From Aneurinibacillus sp. (GTDB lineage: Bacteria; Bacillota; UBA5301; DYFA01): 38,809 nt of DNA. The stretch covers positions 1-38,809 of the forward strand of contig DYFA01000064.1 of NCBI GenBank assembly GCA_020725425.1, written 5' to 3'. Shown piece by piece: positions 15,625 through 23,439 of the stretch. A program made the position numbers and the translations under genes. Each line of letters begins with the position of its first letter. Positions within the stretch are counted from its first letter, which is position 1. The notes under the pieces were generated by a model. It did no database searches. It was given only the letters and a program-made list of their open reading frames with translations, and was not told where the DNA came from.

Positions 15625-17040
15625 TCAACGTCCCAGCGCGGCGGCGATGACCTCCCGGGCCACCGGCGCTGCCACTTCCCCGCCCAGACCCCCGTTTTCC
15701 ACCACAACCGCCACGGCCACCACCGGGGCGTCCGCCGGGGCGAAGCCGATGAACCAGGCGTGGGGCGCTCCATGGGGGTTCTCCGCCGAGCCGGTCTTCC
15801 CCGCCACCTTCACTCCGGCCAGCCGGGCCCGCCCTCCTGTCCCTTCCGCCACCACCCGCTCAAGCATCCGGTTGACCGCCGCCACACTCTCCGGATCAGC
15901 GACTCTGCGCGGCCGCGGCGCCCGTCCAGCGCCCAGAGCCACCATCCCGGCCCCGGGAAGGCCGACTCCCCGTACCAGGCGCGGCTCGACCAAGCGGCCG
16001 CCGTTGGCCAGCATCGCCACAAAGCGCGCCAGGGCGAAGGGGGTCAAGAGCAACGACCCCTGCCCGATGCCCAGTTCCGCCAGGTCCGCCGGTTCCAGCC
16101 GCGCCGGGTCGGGAAAGTGGCCGGCCCGTTCCGGCAGTCCCAGCCCGGCAGGGGCCAGGAGGCCGAAGCGCCCGGTCTGCTGCGCCAACCAGGCCGGGTC
16201 CAGACGCATCGCCAGGCCGGAGAAAACATAGTTGCAGGAGACAACCATCGCCCGGGAGAGATCCAGCGGGCCGTGCGCCACGCTGCCCAGGTCGGCGATA
16301 GTCTGTCCCCGCACCGTCCGCCGCCCGGGACAGACAAAGGGCTCGCCCGGCCGGGTCTCCCCCGCCTCCAGCGCCGCCAGCGCCACCGCCGGCTTGAAGG
16401 CGGAACCTGGGGGATAGAGCCCGGCCAGCGCCCGGTTGAGGAGAGGGCTGTCCGGCCGCTGGCGCAGGGTTTCCCAGTCCCGGTCCACCCGGTCGGGGGC
16501 GAAGCCCGGGAGGCTGACCAGGGCCAGGACCTCGCCGGTGCGGGGATCGAGGGCGACGACCGCCCCCCGGCGACCGTCCATGGCTTGCTCCGCGGCTTGC
16601 TGCACCCTGAGACGGAACGTCGTACGGAGGTCGGGGAGGCCTCCCGCTCGCCCGCCGCGCCCCGCGGCCAGGAGGCGGGCTGCCCAGCTCTCGACCGTCG
16701 TCCCCCTCAACAAGGCGTCATAGGCCGCTTCCAGCCCGCTCGCCCCATACCGGGGGGAAAGGTAGCCGATGGTGGCCGCCAAGCCGGCCGGCCCGCGGTA
16801 TTCCCTCCGGTAGCGCTCTCCGCCCTCGGCCACGCTTCGGGCCAGCACTTCGCCGTCGGCTGAGAGGATTCCTCCTCTGGGTAAGTCGGCGCTCAGCCGC
16901 AGCCGAGGGTTCCGCCAATCCTCCCGCAAGGCGGGACCGAGGATGACCTGCCAGTAGGCGGCTGTCCCGATCGCCGCCAGACAAAACGCCGTGAAAACGA
17001 GGAAGAGGTGGTAGACGGCACGAGCCTCACGCCGGTTCGT
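15625..17040 (-). CDS. pbpA: Class B penicillin-binding protein (PbpA/FtsI-type transpeptidase), apparent ACG start
   Basis: A transpeptidase that cross-links peptidoglycan, paired with the SEDS polymerase upstream. Counting from 17040 gives 471 residues: an N-terminal transmembrane helix (about 10-32, ending YWQV), a short linker domain, and the penicillin-binding domain with SAFK (Ser213/Lys216), SCN (268-270) and KTG (415-417). The first usable TTG (16929) would remove the membrane anchor. The family start should fall at NRREARAVYHLFLVF, and the codon there is ACG, not ATG or GTG. The preceding GGGGAGGGGGAAGGG region can serve as ribosome site. Initiation at ACG, or a mutation or base-call error, is inferred. 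The frame overlaps the ftsW stop by 14 bases. Confidence 0.88.
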   Translation of the reverse strand, partial: TNRREARAVYHLFLVFTAFCLAAIGTAAYWQVILGPALREDWRNPRLRLSADLPRGGILSADGEVLARSVAEGGERYRREYRGPAGLAATIGYLSPRYGASGLEAAYDALLRGTTVESWAARLLAAGRGGRAGGLPDLRTTFRLRVQQAAEQAMDGRRGAVVALDPRTGEVLALVSLPGFAPDRVDRDWETLRQRPDSPLLNRALAGLYPPGSAFKPAVALAALEAGETRPGEPFVCPGRRTVRGQTIADLGSVAHGPLDLSRAMVVSCNYVFSGLAMRLDPAWLAQQTGRFGLLAPAGLGLPERAGHFPDPARLEPADLAELGIGQGSLLLTPFALARFVAMLANGGRLVEPRLVRGVGLPGAGMVALGAGRAPRPRRVADPESVAAVNRMLERVVAEGTGGRARLAGVKVAGKTGSAENPHGAPHAWFIGFAPADAPVVAVAVVVENGGLGGEVAAPVAREVIAAALGR

Positions 17041-18298
17041 GGCCCTTCCCCCTCCCCGCCGAGACCAGTCCCAACAGCGCCATGATCAAAAGGTCGGTGA
17101 CAGCCGCTGTTCCGCCGTAACTGAAGAAGGGCATCGTCACCCCGGTCAACGGAATGACCCGAGTCACTCCGCCCAGGATGGTCGCTCCCTGGACCGCCAG
17201 GATGGTGGTGAGGCCGGCACCGAGGAGCAAACCGTAGTCGTCGGGCGCGGAGACGGCGAGCTGAGCCCCCCGCGCCACCAGGGCCAGAAAGGCTGTCACC
17301 AGGGCGGCGGTGCCGACCAGCCCCCACTCCTCGGCCCAGGCCGCCAGCGCAAAATCGGTCGTCACAGCGGGGATGAGCGCCGGGTGTCCCAAGCCGATCC
17401 CCGTCCCCCAGAGTCCCCCCGCGGCCAGGGAAAAGAGGGCGGTCACCATCTGGTACCCCCGCCCGTGGAGGTCAGCCCACGGGTCGAGCCACAAGGCGAT
17501 CCGCAGACGGACGTGCGGCACCCACCGGTAGGCGGCCAGCCCGCCCAGGGCCGCCAGCAGCAACCCCATGCCCACGTATGTCCGCCGCCCCGTGGCCACG
17601 TAGAGCATCACCAGGAAGATCCCGAAGAAGAGCAGCGCCGCCCCGAGGTCGTTCTGGCCCACCAATAGCACCATCGAGACGGCCCAGAGCAGCGTCACCG
17701 GTCCCAGGTAGCGGAAGTTGGGCAACCGGATCCCCAAGCGGGGCGACGGCACCCCTGGCACGGACAGCACCTCTTTCGTCTCGTCCAGGTAACCGGCGAG
17801 AAAGAGCACCAGGAGCACCTTGCCCACTTCCGACGGTTCGAAATGAAAGGGCCCCAGAACGAGCCAGGCCCGGGCTCCCCCCGCCGTCTGCCCGAAAAGG
17901 AGAGTGGCGGCGACCAGGAGAAGGCCGGTTACGCCAGCGAGGTAGCGGTACCTGGCCAGCCGCTGGTGAGTCCGGACCCATCCGGCACCGCCGAGCGCCG
18001 CCGCCAATCCCAGGGCGGTCCAGGCGAGCTGACGCCAGGCGGTTGCCGGGCGCAGCCGGAACAGGGTCACGAGCCCGAGCCCGACCAAAAGGCACACCAG
18101 CGGCAACAGCAACTCGTCGGCGCCCGGCAGGAGGCGGCCTATCGCCCAGTGGGCAGCGAGGAAGCAGGCCGCGTACAGAAGAAAAAAGGCTAAGAGCGCC
18201 GGACCATCGCCCGGCCGGGTTGCCGCCAAGAGAGCGGCTGCCGCCCCCACCAGGCCGATGGCGCCTGCCAGGAAGGCGCGCTCCTCCCGCCGGTTCAC
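17027..18298 (-). CDS. SEDS-family peptidoglycan glycosyltransferase (FtsW/RodA)
   Basis: A 423-residue polytopic membrane protein with about ten hydrophobic helices. SEDS landmarks include the LFGQTAGGARAWLVLGPFHFEPSEVGK block and the C-terminal IPLTGVTMPFFSYGG motif. SEDS proteins polymerise lipid II and act with a class B penicillin-binding protein, here the next gene. The GTG at 18298 overlaps the phosphatase stop (GTGA). Position in an FHA-phosphatase-SEDS-PBP-kinase cluster matches actinobacterial rodA, so an elongation role is more likely than division, but FtsW cannot be excluded. The N-terminus (MNRREERAF) resembles that of the downstream gene. Confidence 0.93.
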   Translation of the reverse strand: MNRREERAFLAGAIGLVGAAAALLAATRPGDGPALLAFFLLYAACFLAAHWAIGRLLPGADELLLPLVCLLVGLGLVTLFRLRPATAWRQLAWTALGLAAALGGAGWVRTHQRLARYRYLAGVTGLLLVAATLLFGQTAGGARAWLVLGPFHFEPSEVGKVLLVLFLAGYLDETKEVLSVPGVPSPRLGIRLPNFRYLGPVTLLWAVSMVLLVGQNDLGAALLFFGIFLVMLYVATGRRTYVGMGLLLAALGGLAAYRWVPHVRLRIALWLDPWADLHGRGYQMVTALFSLAAGGLWGTGIGLGHPALIPAVTTDFALAAWAEEWGLVGTAALVTAFLALVARGAQLAVSAPDDYGLLLGAGLTTILAVQGATILGGVTRVIPLTGVTMPFFSYGGTAAVTDLLIMALLGLVSAGRGKGHEPA

Positions 18299-19074
18299 CG
18301 CAAGCTCACGCCCTGGAGGGCCAAAGAGTTCTCAAGGTCCGTCGACAGCTCAGCCTCGGGCGGCAGGTCCAGCACCGGCGGGAGCAGGTGGGCCACGATC
18401 ACCGTCACGTTATCCGGCCCGCCGCGGGCATTGGCCAGCGCCACCAGCCCCTCGGCCGCCGCCTGCGGCTCGGCGTGGCGCATCGTCTCCGCCAGGATTT
18501 CCTCGTCGGTGAGAAGACCGGTCAAGCCGTCCGTGCAGAGGATGAGGATATCGTCGATCGCCAGCGCCAGGCGGCTCACGTCGACCTCCACCTCCTCTGC
18601 CGTGCCCAGGGCGCGGGTCAGCAGGTTCCGGTGGGGGTGGAGCATCGCCTCCTGCGCGGAGATGGAGCCGTTTCGCACCAGCTCTCCGACGAGGGAGTGA
18701 TCATCGGTCAGCCGTCGGATGGCGCCGTCGCGCACGAGGTAGGCCCGGCTGTCCCCCACCTGGGCGATGTGGCACTCCCCCCCGTTGAACAGGGCCGCGG
18801 TGATGGTGGTCCCCATGCCCTCCCACTGCGGCTTCTGCCGGGCGGCCCGGTAAATCTCGCGGTTGGCGGCCTTGATGGCGGCTACCAGCTCCTGGGCGCC
18901 AGCGCCGGAGAAGGGGTAGAGGAGCAGGGCGTCGATGACCATCTGGCTGGCCACCTCGCCCGCCTGTGTACCGCCCATGCCGTCAGCCACCGCCAGGAGG
19001 TTCGGCAGGATTCCGTAGCGGTCCTCATTGGTGGCCCGCACCCGCCCCGGGTCAGACTTCGCCCCCACGCGCAT
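18295..19074 (-). CDS. stp: PP2C-family protein Ser/Thr phosphatase (Stp/PrpC)
   Basis: A 259-residue cytoplasmic, metal-dependent phosphatase. PP2C motifs are intact: RVRATNEDRYG, ADGMGG (31-35) with the bridging Asp, GDSRAYL, ILCTDGLTGLL and GGPDNVTVI. It should remove phosphates placed by the PASTA kinase encoded three genes downstream, resetting cell-wall and translation signalling. ATG at 19074 lies six bases after the FHA gene stop; the stop overlaps the SEDS gene start (GTGA). About 30 residues after the last motif form a variable tail. Confidence 0.95.
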   Translation of the reverse strand: MRVGAKSDPGRVRATNEDRYGILPNLLAVADGMGGTQAGEVASQMVIDALLLYPFSGAGAQELVAAIKAANREIYRAARQKPQWEGMGTTITAALFNGGECHIAQVGDSRAYLVRDGAIRRLTDDHSLVGELVRNGSISAQEAMLHPHRNLLTRALGTAEEVEVDVSRLALAIDDILILCTDGLTGLLTDEEILAETMRHAEPQAAAEGLVALANARGGPDNVTVIVAHLLPPVLDLPPEAELSTDLENSLALQGVSLR

Positions 19075-19080
19075 CAGGCG

Positions 19081-19557
19081 TCACCCCACGAACCGAAAAG
19101 TGCAACTTCCCACGGTGATCCGGTCACCCGACGAGAGCCGCATCGCCCTCGAGATCCGGTGGCCGTTGAGCAGGGTCCCGTTCTTGCTCCCCAGGTCTTC
19201 CACCCAGTAGCCTCCGTCCCGACGGAAGAGCCGGACGTGCCGGCCTGAGGTAAACCGGTCGCCGATGACCAGCGAGTTGTCCTCGTTCCGCCCCAGAGTA
19301 AGCTCGTCGCCCAGCGGTACCGCCTCGCGGAGGGCAAGCCGCGGTCCGCCCTGTCCCAGAGATACACCGTCCACCGCGTTATCCTGCACCAATATGAGCC
19401 GGGCCACCGCCGCGCCTCCCCGGCCGGCGGCTCCGGCTTCCTCTCCCTGAGCCCCCCGAGCTACGCCCGCGGCGAGACGTCGCGCCACCGCCCACAAGTA
19501 GCCCAGGAGTCCCGCCAGCACGAGGAGCCTGCCCATCCATAACACAAGCTCGGGCAA
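19081..19557 (-). CDS. fhaB: FHA-domain membrane protein (FhaB-like)
   Basis: A 158-residue protein with one N-terminal hydrophobic helix (about residues 5-25), a glycine/alanine-rich linker, and a C-terminal FHA domain (about 85-158). The FHA signature is clear: LGRNEDN, SGRHVRLF and DLGSKNGTLLNG, so the phosphothreonine-binding arginine, serine and asparagine are kept. In actinobacteria the small FHA protein FhaB (FipA) links kinase signalling to septal or polar wall synthesis; that role is inferred here from the same gene order. The TTG at 19557 is three bases after fhaA, with GGAGCGG before it; the short spacing argues for coupling. Confidence 0.88.
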   Translation of the reverse strand: MPELVLWMGRLLVLAGLLGYLWAVARRLAAGVARGAQGEEAGAAGRGGAAVARLILVQDNAVDGVSLGQGGPRLALREAVPLGDELTLGRNEDNSLVIGDRFTSGRHVRLFRRDGGYWVEDLGSKNGTLLNGHRISRAMRLSSGDRITVGSCTFRFVG

Positions 19558-19560
19558 GCC

Positions 19561-20376
19561 TTACCGCTCCCGGTAGACGAGCAGATTCAGGCCGATCTGG
19601 AGTTCGTCGCCGTCCATCAACTCACACTCCCCGACCGGTTCCCCGTTCCGCCGGGTGCCGTTCCGGCTCCCCAGGTCGCGCAGCCGTGTCGCCCCGCCCT
19701 CCCTGACCAGAACAGCGTGGTAGCGGGAGACGTTCGTGTCCCCCAGCACCAGGTCGTTATCCTCCGCCCGGCCCACCCGGTTCTCACCCGGCCGCAGCCG
19801 CAGGACCCGCCCGGCGTCGGGCCCGCGGCTCACCACTACCTGCGGCCCGCCCTCCGGCCCGGCCGGAGGCCCGGCCACCGCCGCCCCTGCGGCCCTCGCC
19901 GGCCCCGGCTGGGCGGGCGACGGCGCTTCCCGGTGAGAGGGGCGGCGGAAGACCAGCGTGGTGGCGTCGGGCGGTAGCCCGCCCTCTTTTCCCTGGTCCC
20001 GCCCGTCTGCAGCCGGGGTGAACGAGGCCTCGACGCGAAAGGTGCCGGGCGGCAGGTCGGGCACTTCGCTCCACTCCACGGCCAACGGCCCGACCAGAGC
20101 GTACCCCTGCCGGTGCGCCACCCGGGCCAGGTGCTGTTCGAGCTCCTCCGAGAGCCGGGGAGAGATGCTCGCCAGGCGGGCGTAATCCGGCGGCGCCAGG
20201 TGGACCAGGAACGAGTTGGGGGCGTAGACCTCGCTCACGCTGACCTGCTTTTGCTCCTCCATCAGCCTGGCGAGCTTGCGGCCGACGTCAAGCGGCTGAA
20301 CGCCGCCGGAACGGCGCCCGAAAAGGCCCTCGATGCTCCGTTCCAACCACCCCTCCAGGCGGGCGAGAACGCTCAT
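19561..20376 (-). CDS. fhaA: FhaA-like protein (DUF3662 plus FHA domain)
   Basis: A 271-residue cytoplasmic protein. Residues 1-115 form a DUF3662 domain (begins MSVLARLEGWLERSIEGLFG), a low-complexity Pro/Ala/Gly linker follows (about 120-180), and an FHA domain closes the protein (about 185-271) with VGRAEDNDLVLGD, SRYHAVL and DLGSRNGT. In actinobacteria FhaA binds phosphorylated partners such as the lipid II flippase MviN and restrains wall synthesis. Here it should read threonine phosphorylation by the kinase of this cluster (inference). ATG at 20376 overlaps the rlmN stop by four bases (ATGA). Confidence 0.92.
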   Translation of the reverse strand: MSVLARLEGWLERSIEGLFGRRSGGVQPLDVGRKLARLMEEQKQVSVSEVYAPNSFLVHLAPPDYARLASISPRLSEELEQHLARVAHRQGYALVGPLAVEWSEVPDLPPGTFRVEASFTPAADGRDQGKEGGLPPDATTLVFRRPSHREAPSPAQPGPARAAGAAVAGPPAGPEGGPQVVVSRGPDAGRVLRLRPGENRVGRAEDNDLVLGDTNVSRYHAVLVREGGATRLRDLGSRNGTRRNGEPVGECELMDGDELQIGLNLLVYRER

Positions 20377-21422
20377 CCCGGTTCACCGGCCTTTCCCGCC
20401 CGGCGGCGCAGTTGCCCGCAGGCTGCCTCGATCTTCGTCCCCATCTCGCGCCGGACTGTCACCGGAATCCCCGCTTCTGCCAGAATACTCCTGAATTCTT
20501 CGACCCGGTCCGGAGAACTCCTCTCAAAGCCGCTCCCCGGCACCTCGTTGAACGGAATGAGGTTGACGTGGCAGAGCACCCCGCCGAGGAGCCGCACCAG
20601 CCCCCGCGCCTCCCCCGGCCCGTCGTTCACCCCGGCGATCAGCGCATACTCGAAGGTCACGCGGCGCCCGGTCCGCTCCGCATATGCCGCACAGGCCGGG
20701 ATAAGCCGGCTCAGGGGATAACGGCGGTTGACCGGCATCAGCCGGGAGCGGAGGCGGTCGCAAGGCGCGTGGAGCGAAACCGCCAAGGTCAGAGGGAGGT
20801 TCTCCTCCGCCAGGCGCTCGATCCCGGGGACGAGGCCGCAGGTGGAGATGGTCATGTTCCGGTAGCTCATCCCGAACCCCTCCGGGGCGTGGAGAAGGCG
20901 CACAAAGCGCAGCACCTCCCCGAGGTTGGCCAACGGCTCGCCCATCCCCATCACCACGGCGTGACTCACCCGGCGCCCCTCCGCCGCCGCCTGGGCCTCC
21001 AGGACCTGGGCCAGCATCTCGCCGGCAGTGAGGTTGCGGGCGAGGCCTCCCCGGGTCGAAGCGCAGAAGCGGCACCCCATGGCGCAGCCGACCTGGCTCG
21101 AGACGCAGACGCTCACCCCGTAGTCGTGGTGGAGGAGCACCGTTTCCACCATCTCCCCGTCCGCCAGCCGGAGCAGCAGCTTGGCGGTGGAGCCATCCGC
21201 CGACCGTTGGACGGCGGCCACCTCCAGCCGCCCGATCTCGGCCTCCCGGAGGAGCAGTTGCCGCAGGTCCGCCGGCAAGTCGGTCATCTCGCCGAAGCTA
21301 CGGGCGTCCTTGCGATAGACCCAGCGCATCACCTGGTCCGCCCGGTAGGCGGGCTGTCCCAGCGCGGCGAACCGCTCCGCCAACTCCGCCCGGGACAGTC
21401 CAAGGACGGTCCAGCGGCTCAT
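20373..21422 (-). CDS. rlmN: Dual-specificity RNA methyltransferase RlmN
   Basis: A 349-residue radical-SAM enzyme that methylates C2 of A2503 in 23S rRNA and A37 of some tRNAs. The cluster motif CAMGCRFC (Cys113, Cys117, Cys120) is present, preceded by VCVSSQVG, and the mechanistic C-terminal Cys lies in EAACGQL near residue 335. The gene begins with ATG at 21422, overlapping the trxB stop (ATGA). The frame stays open upstream through trxB and the tRNA antisense strand, but that extension is spurious. It precedes the phosphatase-kinase cluster as in B. subtilis. Confidence 0.96.
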   Translation of the reverse strand: MSRWTVLGLSRAELAERFAALGQPAYRADQVMRWVYRKDARSFGEMTDLPADLRQLLLREAEIGRLEVAAVQRSADGSTAKLLLRLADGEMVETVLLHHDYGVSVCVSSQVGCAMGCRFCASTRGGLARNLTAGEMLAQVLEAQAAAEGRRVSHAVVMGMGEPLANLGEVLRFVRLLHAPEGFGMSYRNMTISTCGLVPGIERLAEENLPLTLAVSLHAPCDRLRSRLMPVNRRYPLSRLIPACAAYAERTGRRVTFEYALIAGVNDGPGEARGLVRLLGGVLCHVNLIPFNEVPGSGFERSSPDRVEEFRSILAEAGIPVTVRREMGTKIEAACGQLRRRAGKAGEPG

Positions 21423-22366
21423 TCCGCCCCGCCCCAGGTGTGCCCTGGAACTGTCAGGTACTCCACCGCTTCCACGGCGGCGATGGCCCCGTCGGCCACG
21501 GCGGTCACGATCTGCCGCAGCCCCTTCCGCCGGACGTCCCCGGCGGCCAGGGCCCCCGGCGCCGGCAGGCGCAGCCGCTCGTCTGTAATGAGATACCCCA
21601 GCTCGTCCAGGGGAAAGGCCCCGTCCAGCCATCCGGTGTTCGGCTCGTAACCCACGTAGATGAAGAGCCCGTCGGTCTCCTCCTGCTCCTCCCGGCCGTC
21701 GCGGTACCGCAGGCGGACCGCCTCCACCCGGTCCTCTCCCTCGATCCCGACCACCTGCGCCTCCCACGCCACCCTGACCTTGGGGTGGCGCAGGATCTCC
21801 TCCTGCAGGACCTTGGTCGCCCGGAGCTCGCTCCGCCGGTGGACCAGCGTGACGCTCTCGGCAAAGCGGGTGAGAAAAAGGGCCTCGACCACCGCGCTGT
21901 CCCCCCCGCCGACGACGTGCACCCTCCGGTCGCGGAAGAAGGCCCCGTCGCAGGTGGCGCAGTAGGAGACACCCCGACCGGTCAGCCGGTCCTCCCCCGG
22001 AACGCCGAGGCGCTTGGAGCGGGCCCCGGTGGCGATGATCACCGCCCGCCCCCTGAGCGGCTCCGCGTCCGTCTCCACCACCCACCGGGCGCCCTCCGGC
22101 CGCAGCGCCCGCGCCTCGGCCGTCAGGAACTCCACCTCCAACCGCTTCGCCTGCTCCGCCATGCGCTCTGTCAGTTCCGGGCCGCTGATCCCCTCCGGGA
22201 AACCGGGATAGTTCTCGACCCGGTCGGTGGTGGCCGCCTGGCCGCCGGTGAAACCCTTCTCGACCAGTACCGTGGCGAGACGGGCCCGCCCGGCGTACAG
22301 CCCGGCCGACAGCCCCGCCGGTCCTCCGCCGATCACTAAGACGTCCGCTTCCTTCACGCCAGTCAC
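21419..22366 (-). CDS. trxB: Thioredoxin reductase (NADPH/FAD, disulfide)
   Basis: A 315-residue flavoprotein that reduces thioredoxin. It has the FAD site VIGGGPAGLSAG, the redox pair in SYCATCDGAFF (Cys136, Cys139), a second dinucleotide site VVGGGDSAVVEA with HRR downstream, and the closing AAGDVR..LRQIVTAVADGAIAA segment. The GTG at 22366 follows GGGAGAGGGA. It is the first gene of a run continuing into rlmN. Its probable promoter lies beyond the tRNA gene, so the leader would be antisense to the whole tRNA. Related ferredoxin- or flavodoxin-dependent enzymes look alike; the HRR motif favours NADPH. Confidence 0.95.
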   Translation of the reverse strand: MTGVKEADVLVIGGGPAGLSAGLYAGRARLATVLVEKGFTGGQAATTDRVENYPGFPEGISGPELTERMAEQAKRLEVEFLTAEARALRPEGARWVVETDAEPLRGRAVIIATGARSKRLGVPGEDRLTGRGVSYCATCDGAFFRDRRVHVVGGGDSAVVEALFLTRFAESVTLVHRRSELRATKVLQEEILRHPKVRVAWEAQVVGIEGEDRVEAVRLRYRDGREEQEETDGLFIYVGYEPNTGWLDGAFPLDELGYLITDERLRLPAPGALAAGDVRRKGLRQIVTAVADGAIAAVEAVEYLTVPGHTWGGAE

Positions 22367-22379
22367 TCCCTCTCCCTGG

Positions 22380-22408
22380 TTGACAGCCCGGCCGGGATGA
22401 GATAGAAT
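22380..22408 (+). promoter_or_regulatory. Strong SigA-type promoter of tRNA-Pro
   Basis: TTGACA (22380-22385), a 17-base spacer, and TAGAAT (22403-22408). This is a near-consensus housekeeping promoter. The predicted start near 22415 is about seven bases before the mature tRNA 5' end at 22422. Confidence 0.85.
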
Positions 22409-22421
22409 ACAGGTGTTTCGA

Positions 22422-22498
<77 letters not shown>

Positions 22499-22516
22499 TC
22501 CATCATGACCACTTTC

Positions 22517-22546
22517 GTTATAGAATAACAACCGGGCCGGGGTCAA
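22517..22546 (-). promoter_or_regulatory. Candidate promoter of the trxB operon inside the shared terminator
   Basis: The minus strand reads TTGACC (22546-22541), an 18-base spacer, and TATAAC (22522-22517), each one base off the SigA consensus. The -35 box lies in the loop and stem of the terminator hairpin, and the transcript would begin near 22510 and cross the tRNA gene antisense before trxB. This is inferred from sequence only. Confidence 0.5.
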
Positions 22547-22560
22547 CTCCCGGCCCGGTT
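22530..22560. terminator. Bidirectional terminator of tRNA-Pro and spo0A
   Basis: AACCGGGCCGGG and CCCGGCCCGGTT form a perfect 12-bp stem with loop GTCAACT (22542-22548). It lies 31 bases after the tRNA and 20 bases after the spo0A stop. The flanks are moderately T-rich on both sides (TTATTCTATAA on the minus strand, TTCGTTCCTTCC on the plus), fitting termination from both directions. Confidence 0.8.
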
Positions 22561-22579
22561 CGTTCCTTCCCTGAAGGGC

Positions 22580-23374
22580 TCACCCGGCCCGCAGCTTGAC
22601 CCGCAACTGGTCGGCGATCTTGGCGATCAACAGCGAATTCGACGGGAACTTCCCCTTCGTCGAAATCGCCGACTTCCCGACGATGCTCGAGATGTACGGC
22701 CGGTTCCCATGCTCCCAGGCAGTCAGGATGGCGTTCCGGATGGCCGCTTCCACGCCGCCGGTGGTCGTCCCGTATTTCTGGGCGATGCGCGGATAGAGGC
22801 TCTTGGTCAGGTTCCCGCCGAGGGTCGAATCCTCCTCCAAGACCATCATCACCGCATCGCGGATGTAGTTGTACCCCTTGAAGTGGGCGGGAATCCCCAT
22901 GAGATGGATGATCTCGGTCACCATGGTGAGCAGGTCCCGCTTTCCGGAAGCCACCGCCGGCGCGGTGAACTCCCCTCCCGCCCCCTCCTTGATGAGGGGC
23001 GCGGCATCCTCGGCGAACTGGCGGATGCGGGTCACCAGCACGTCCATGTCGAACGGCTTGACCACGTAGTAATCGGCGCCGAGCTGGGTCAGCTTCAGAA
23101 TCAGATCCTCGCGCCCGAAGGCGGTGAGAATAATGATCTTCGGCCGCCTGGACAGGTTGAGCGACGGCAGCCGTTCGAGCACTGCCAGCCCGTCCAACAC
23201 CGGCATCGTGATGTCGAGGATCACCACATCCGGCGTCTGCTCCTGGATCAGGCGGAGCGCCTGCTCCCCGTCGTAGGCGGTCCCCACGACTTCGATGTCC
23301 TCGAGTTTCTCAAAGAAGCGGTTGAGAATAGTGCACAATTCCACGTTATTGTCGGCGATGAGGACTCTAATCAC
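22580..23374 (-). CDS. spo0A: Sporulation master regulator Spo0A
   Basis: A 264-residue response regulator that, when phosphorylated, switches on sporulation. Receiver domain residues 1-125: phospho-acceptor Asp54 in VILDITMP, Thr84, and Lys106 in VVKPFD. The acidic pair near the N-terminus reads Asp8-Asn9 instead of Asp-Asp. The C-terminal Spo0A DNA-binding domain is intact (LTKSLYPRIAQKYGTTTGGVEAAIRNAI). I chose GTG at 23374, with AAGGAGG eight bases upstream. spo0A usually follows spoIVB in Firmicutes; here it stands between rsmB and the trxB-rlmN group. The upstream gap has a SigH-like promoter and a tandem palindrome, but no TGTCGAA box for autoregulation. Confidence 0.96.
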   Translation of the reverse strand: MIRVLIADNNVELCTILNRFFEKLEDIEVVGTAYDGEQALRLIQEQTPDVVILDITMPVLDGLAVLERLPSLNLSRRPKIIILTAFGREDLILKLTQLGADYYVVKPFDMDVLVTRIRQFAEDAAPLIKEGAGGEFTAPAVASGKRDLLTMVTEIIHLMGIPAHFKGYNYIRDAVMMVLEEDSTLGGNLTKSLYPRIAQKYGTTTGGVEAAIRNAILTAWEHGNRPYISSIVGKSAISTKGKFPSNSLLIAKIADQLRVKLRAG

Positions 23375-23410
23375 TAGCGAACCCTCCTTCGCGATCACCC
23401 TGGCGTAAGG

Positions 23411-23439
23411 AAGTTCTGTGCGGACCCAAGAATTCCTTT
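23411..23439 (-). promoter_or_regulatory. SigH-like promoter of spo0A
   Basis: On the minus strand: AAAGGAATT, 11 bases, ACAGAACTT. The -35 box fits RnAGGAwWW completely and the -10 box differs by one base (GAAC for GAAT). The predicted start near 23404 is 30 bases before the GTG. B. subtilis spo0A is also transcribed from a SigH promoter at sporulation onset. Confidence 0.6.

Noticed and set aside
13839-15650. Long plus-strand open frame opposite pknB
   Set aside because: The opposite strand encodes a complete PASTA kinase. Long antisense frames are expected in GC-rich DNA with strong third-position bias, and the product is a low-complexity His/Arg/Gly mixture.
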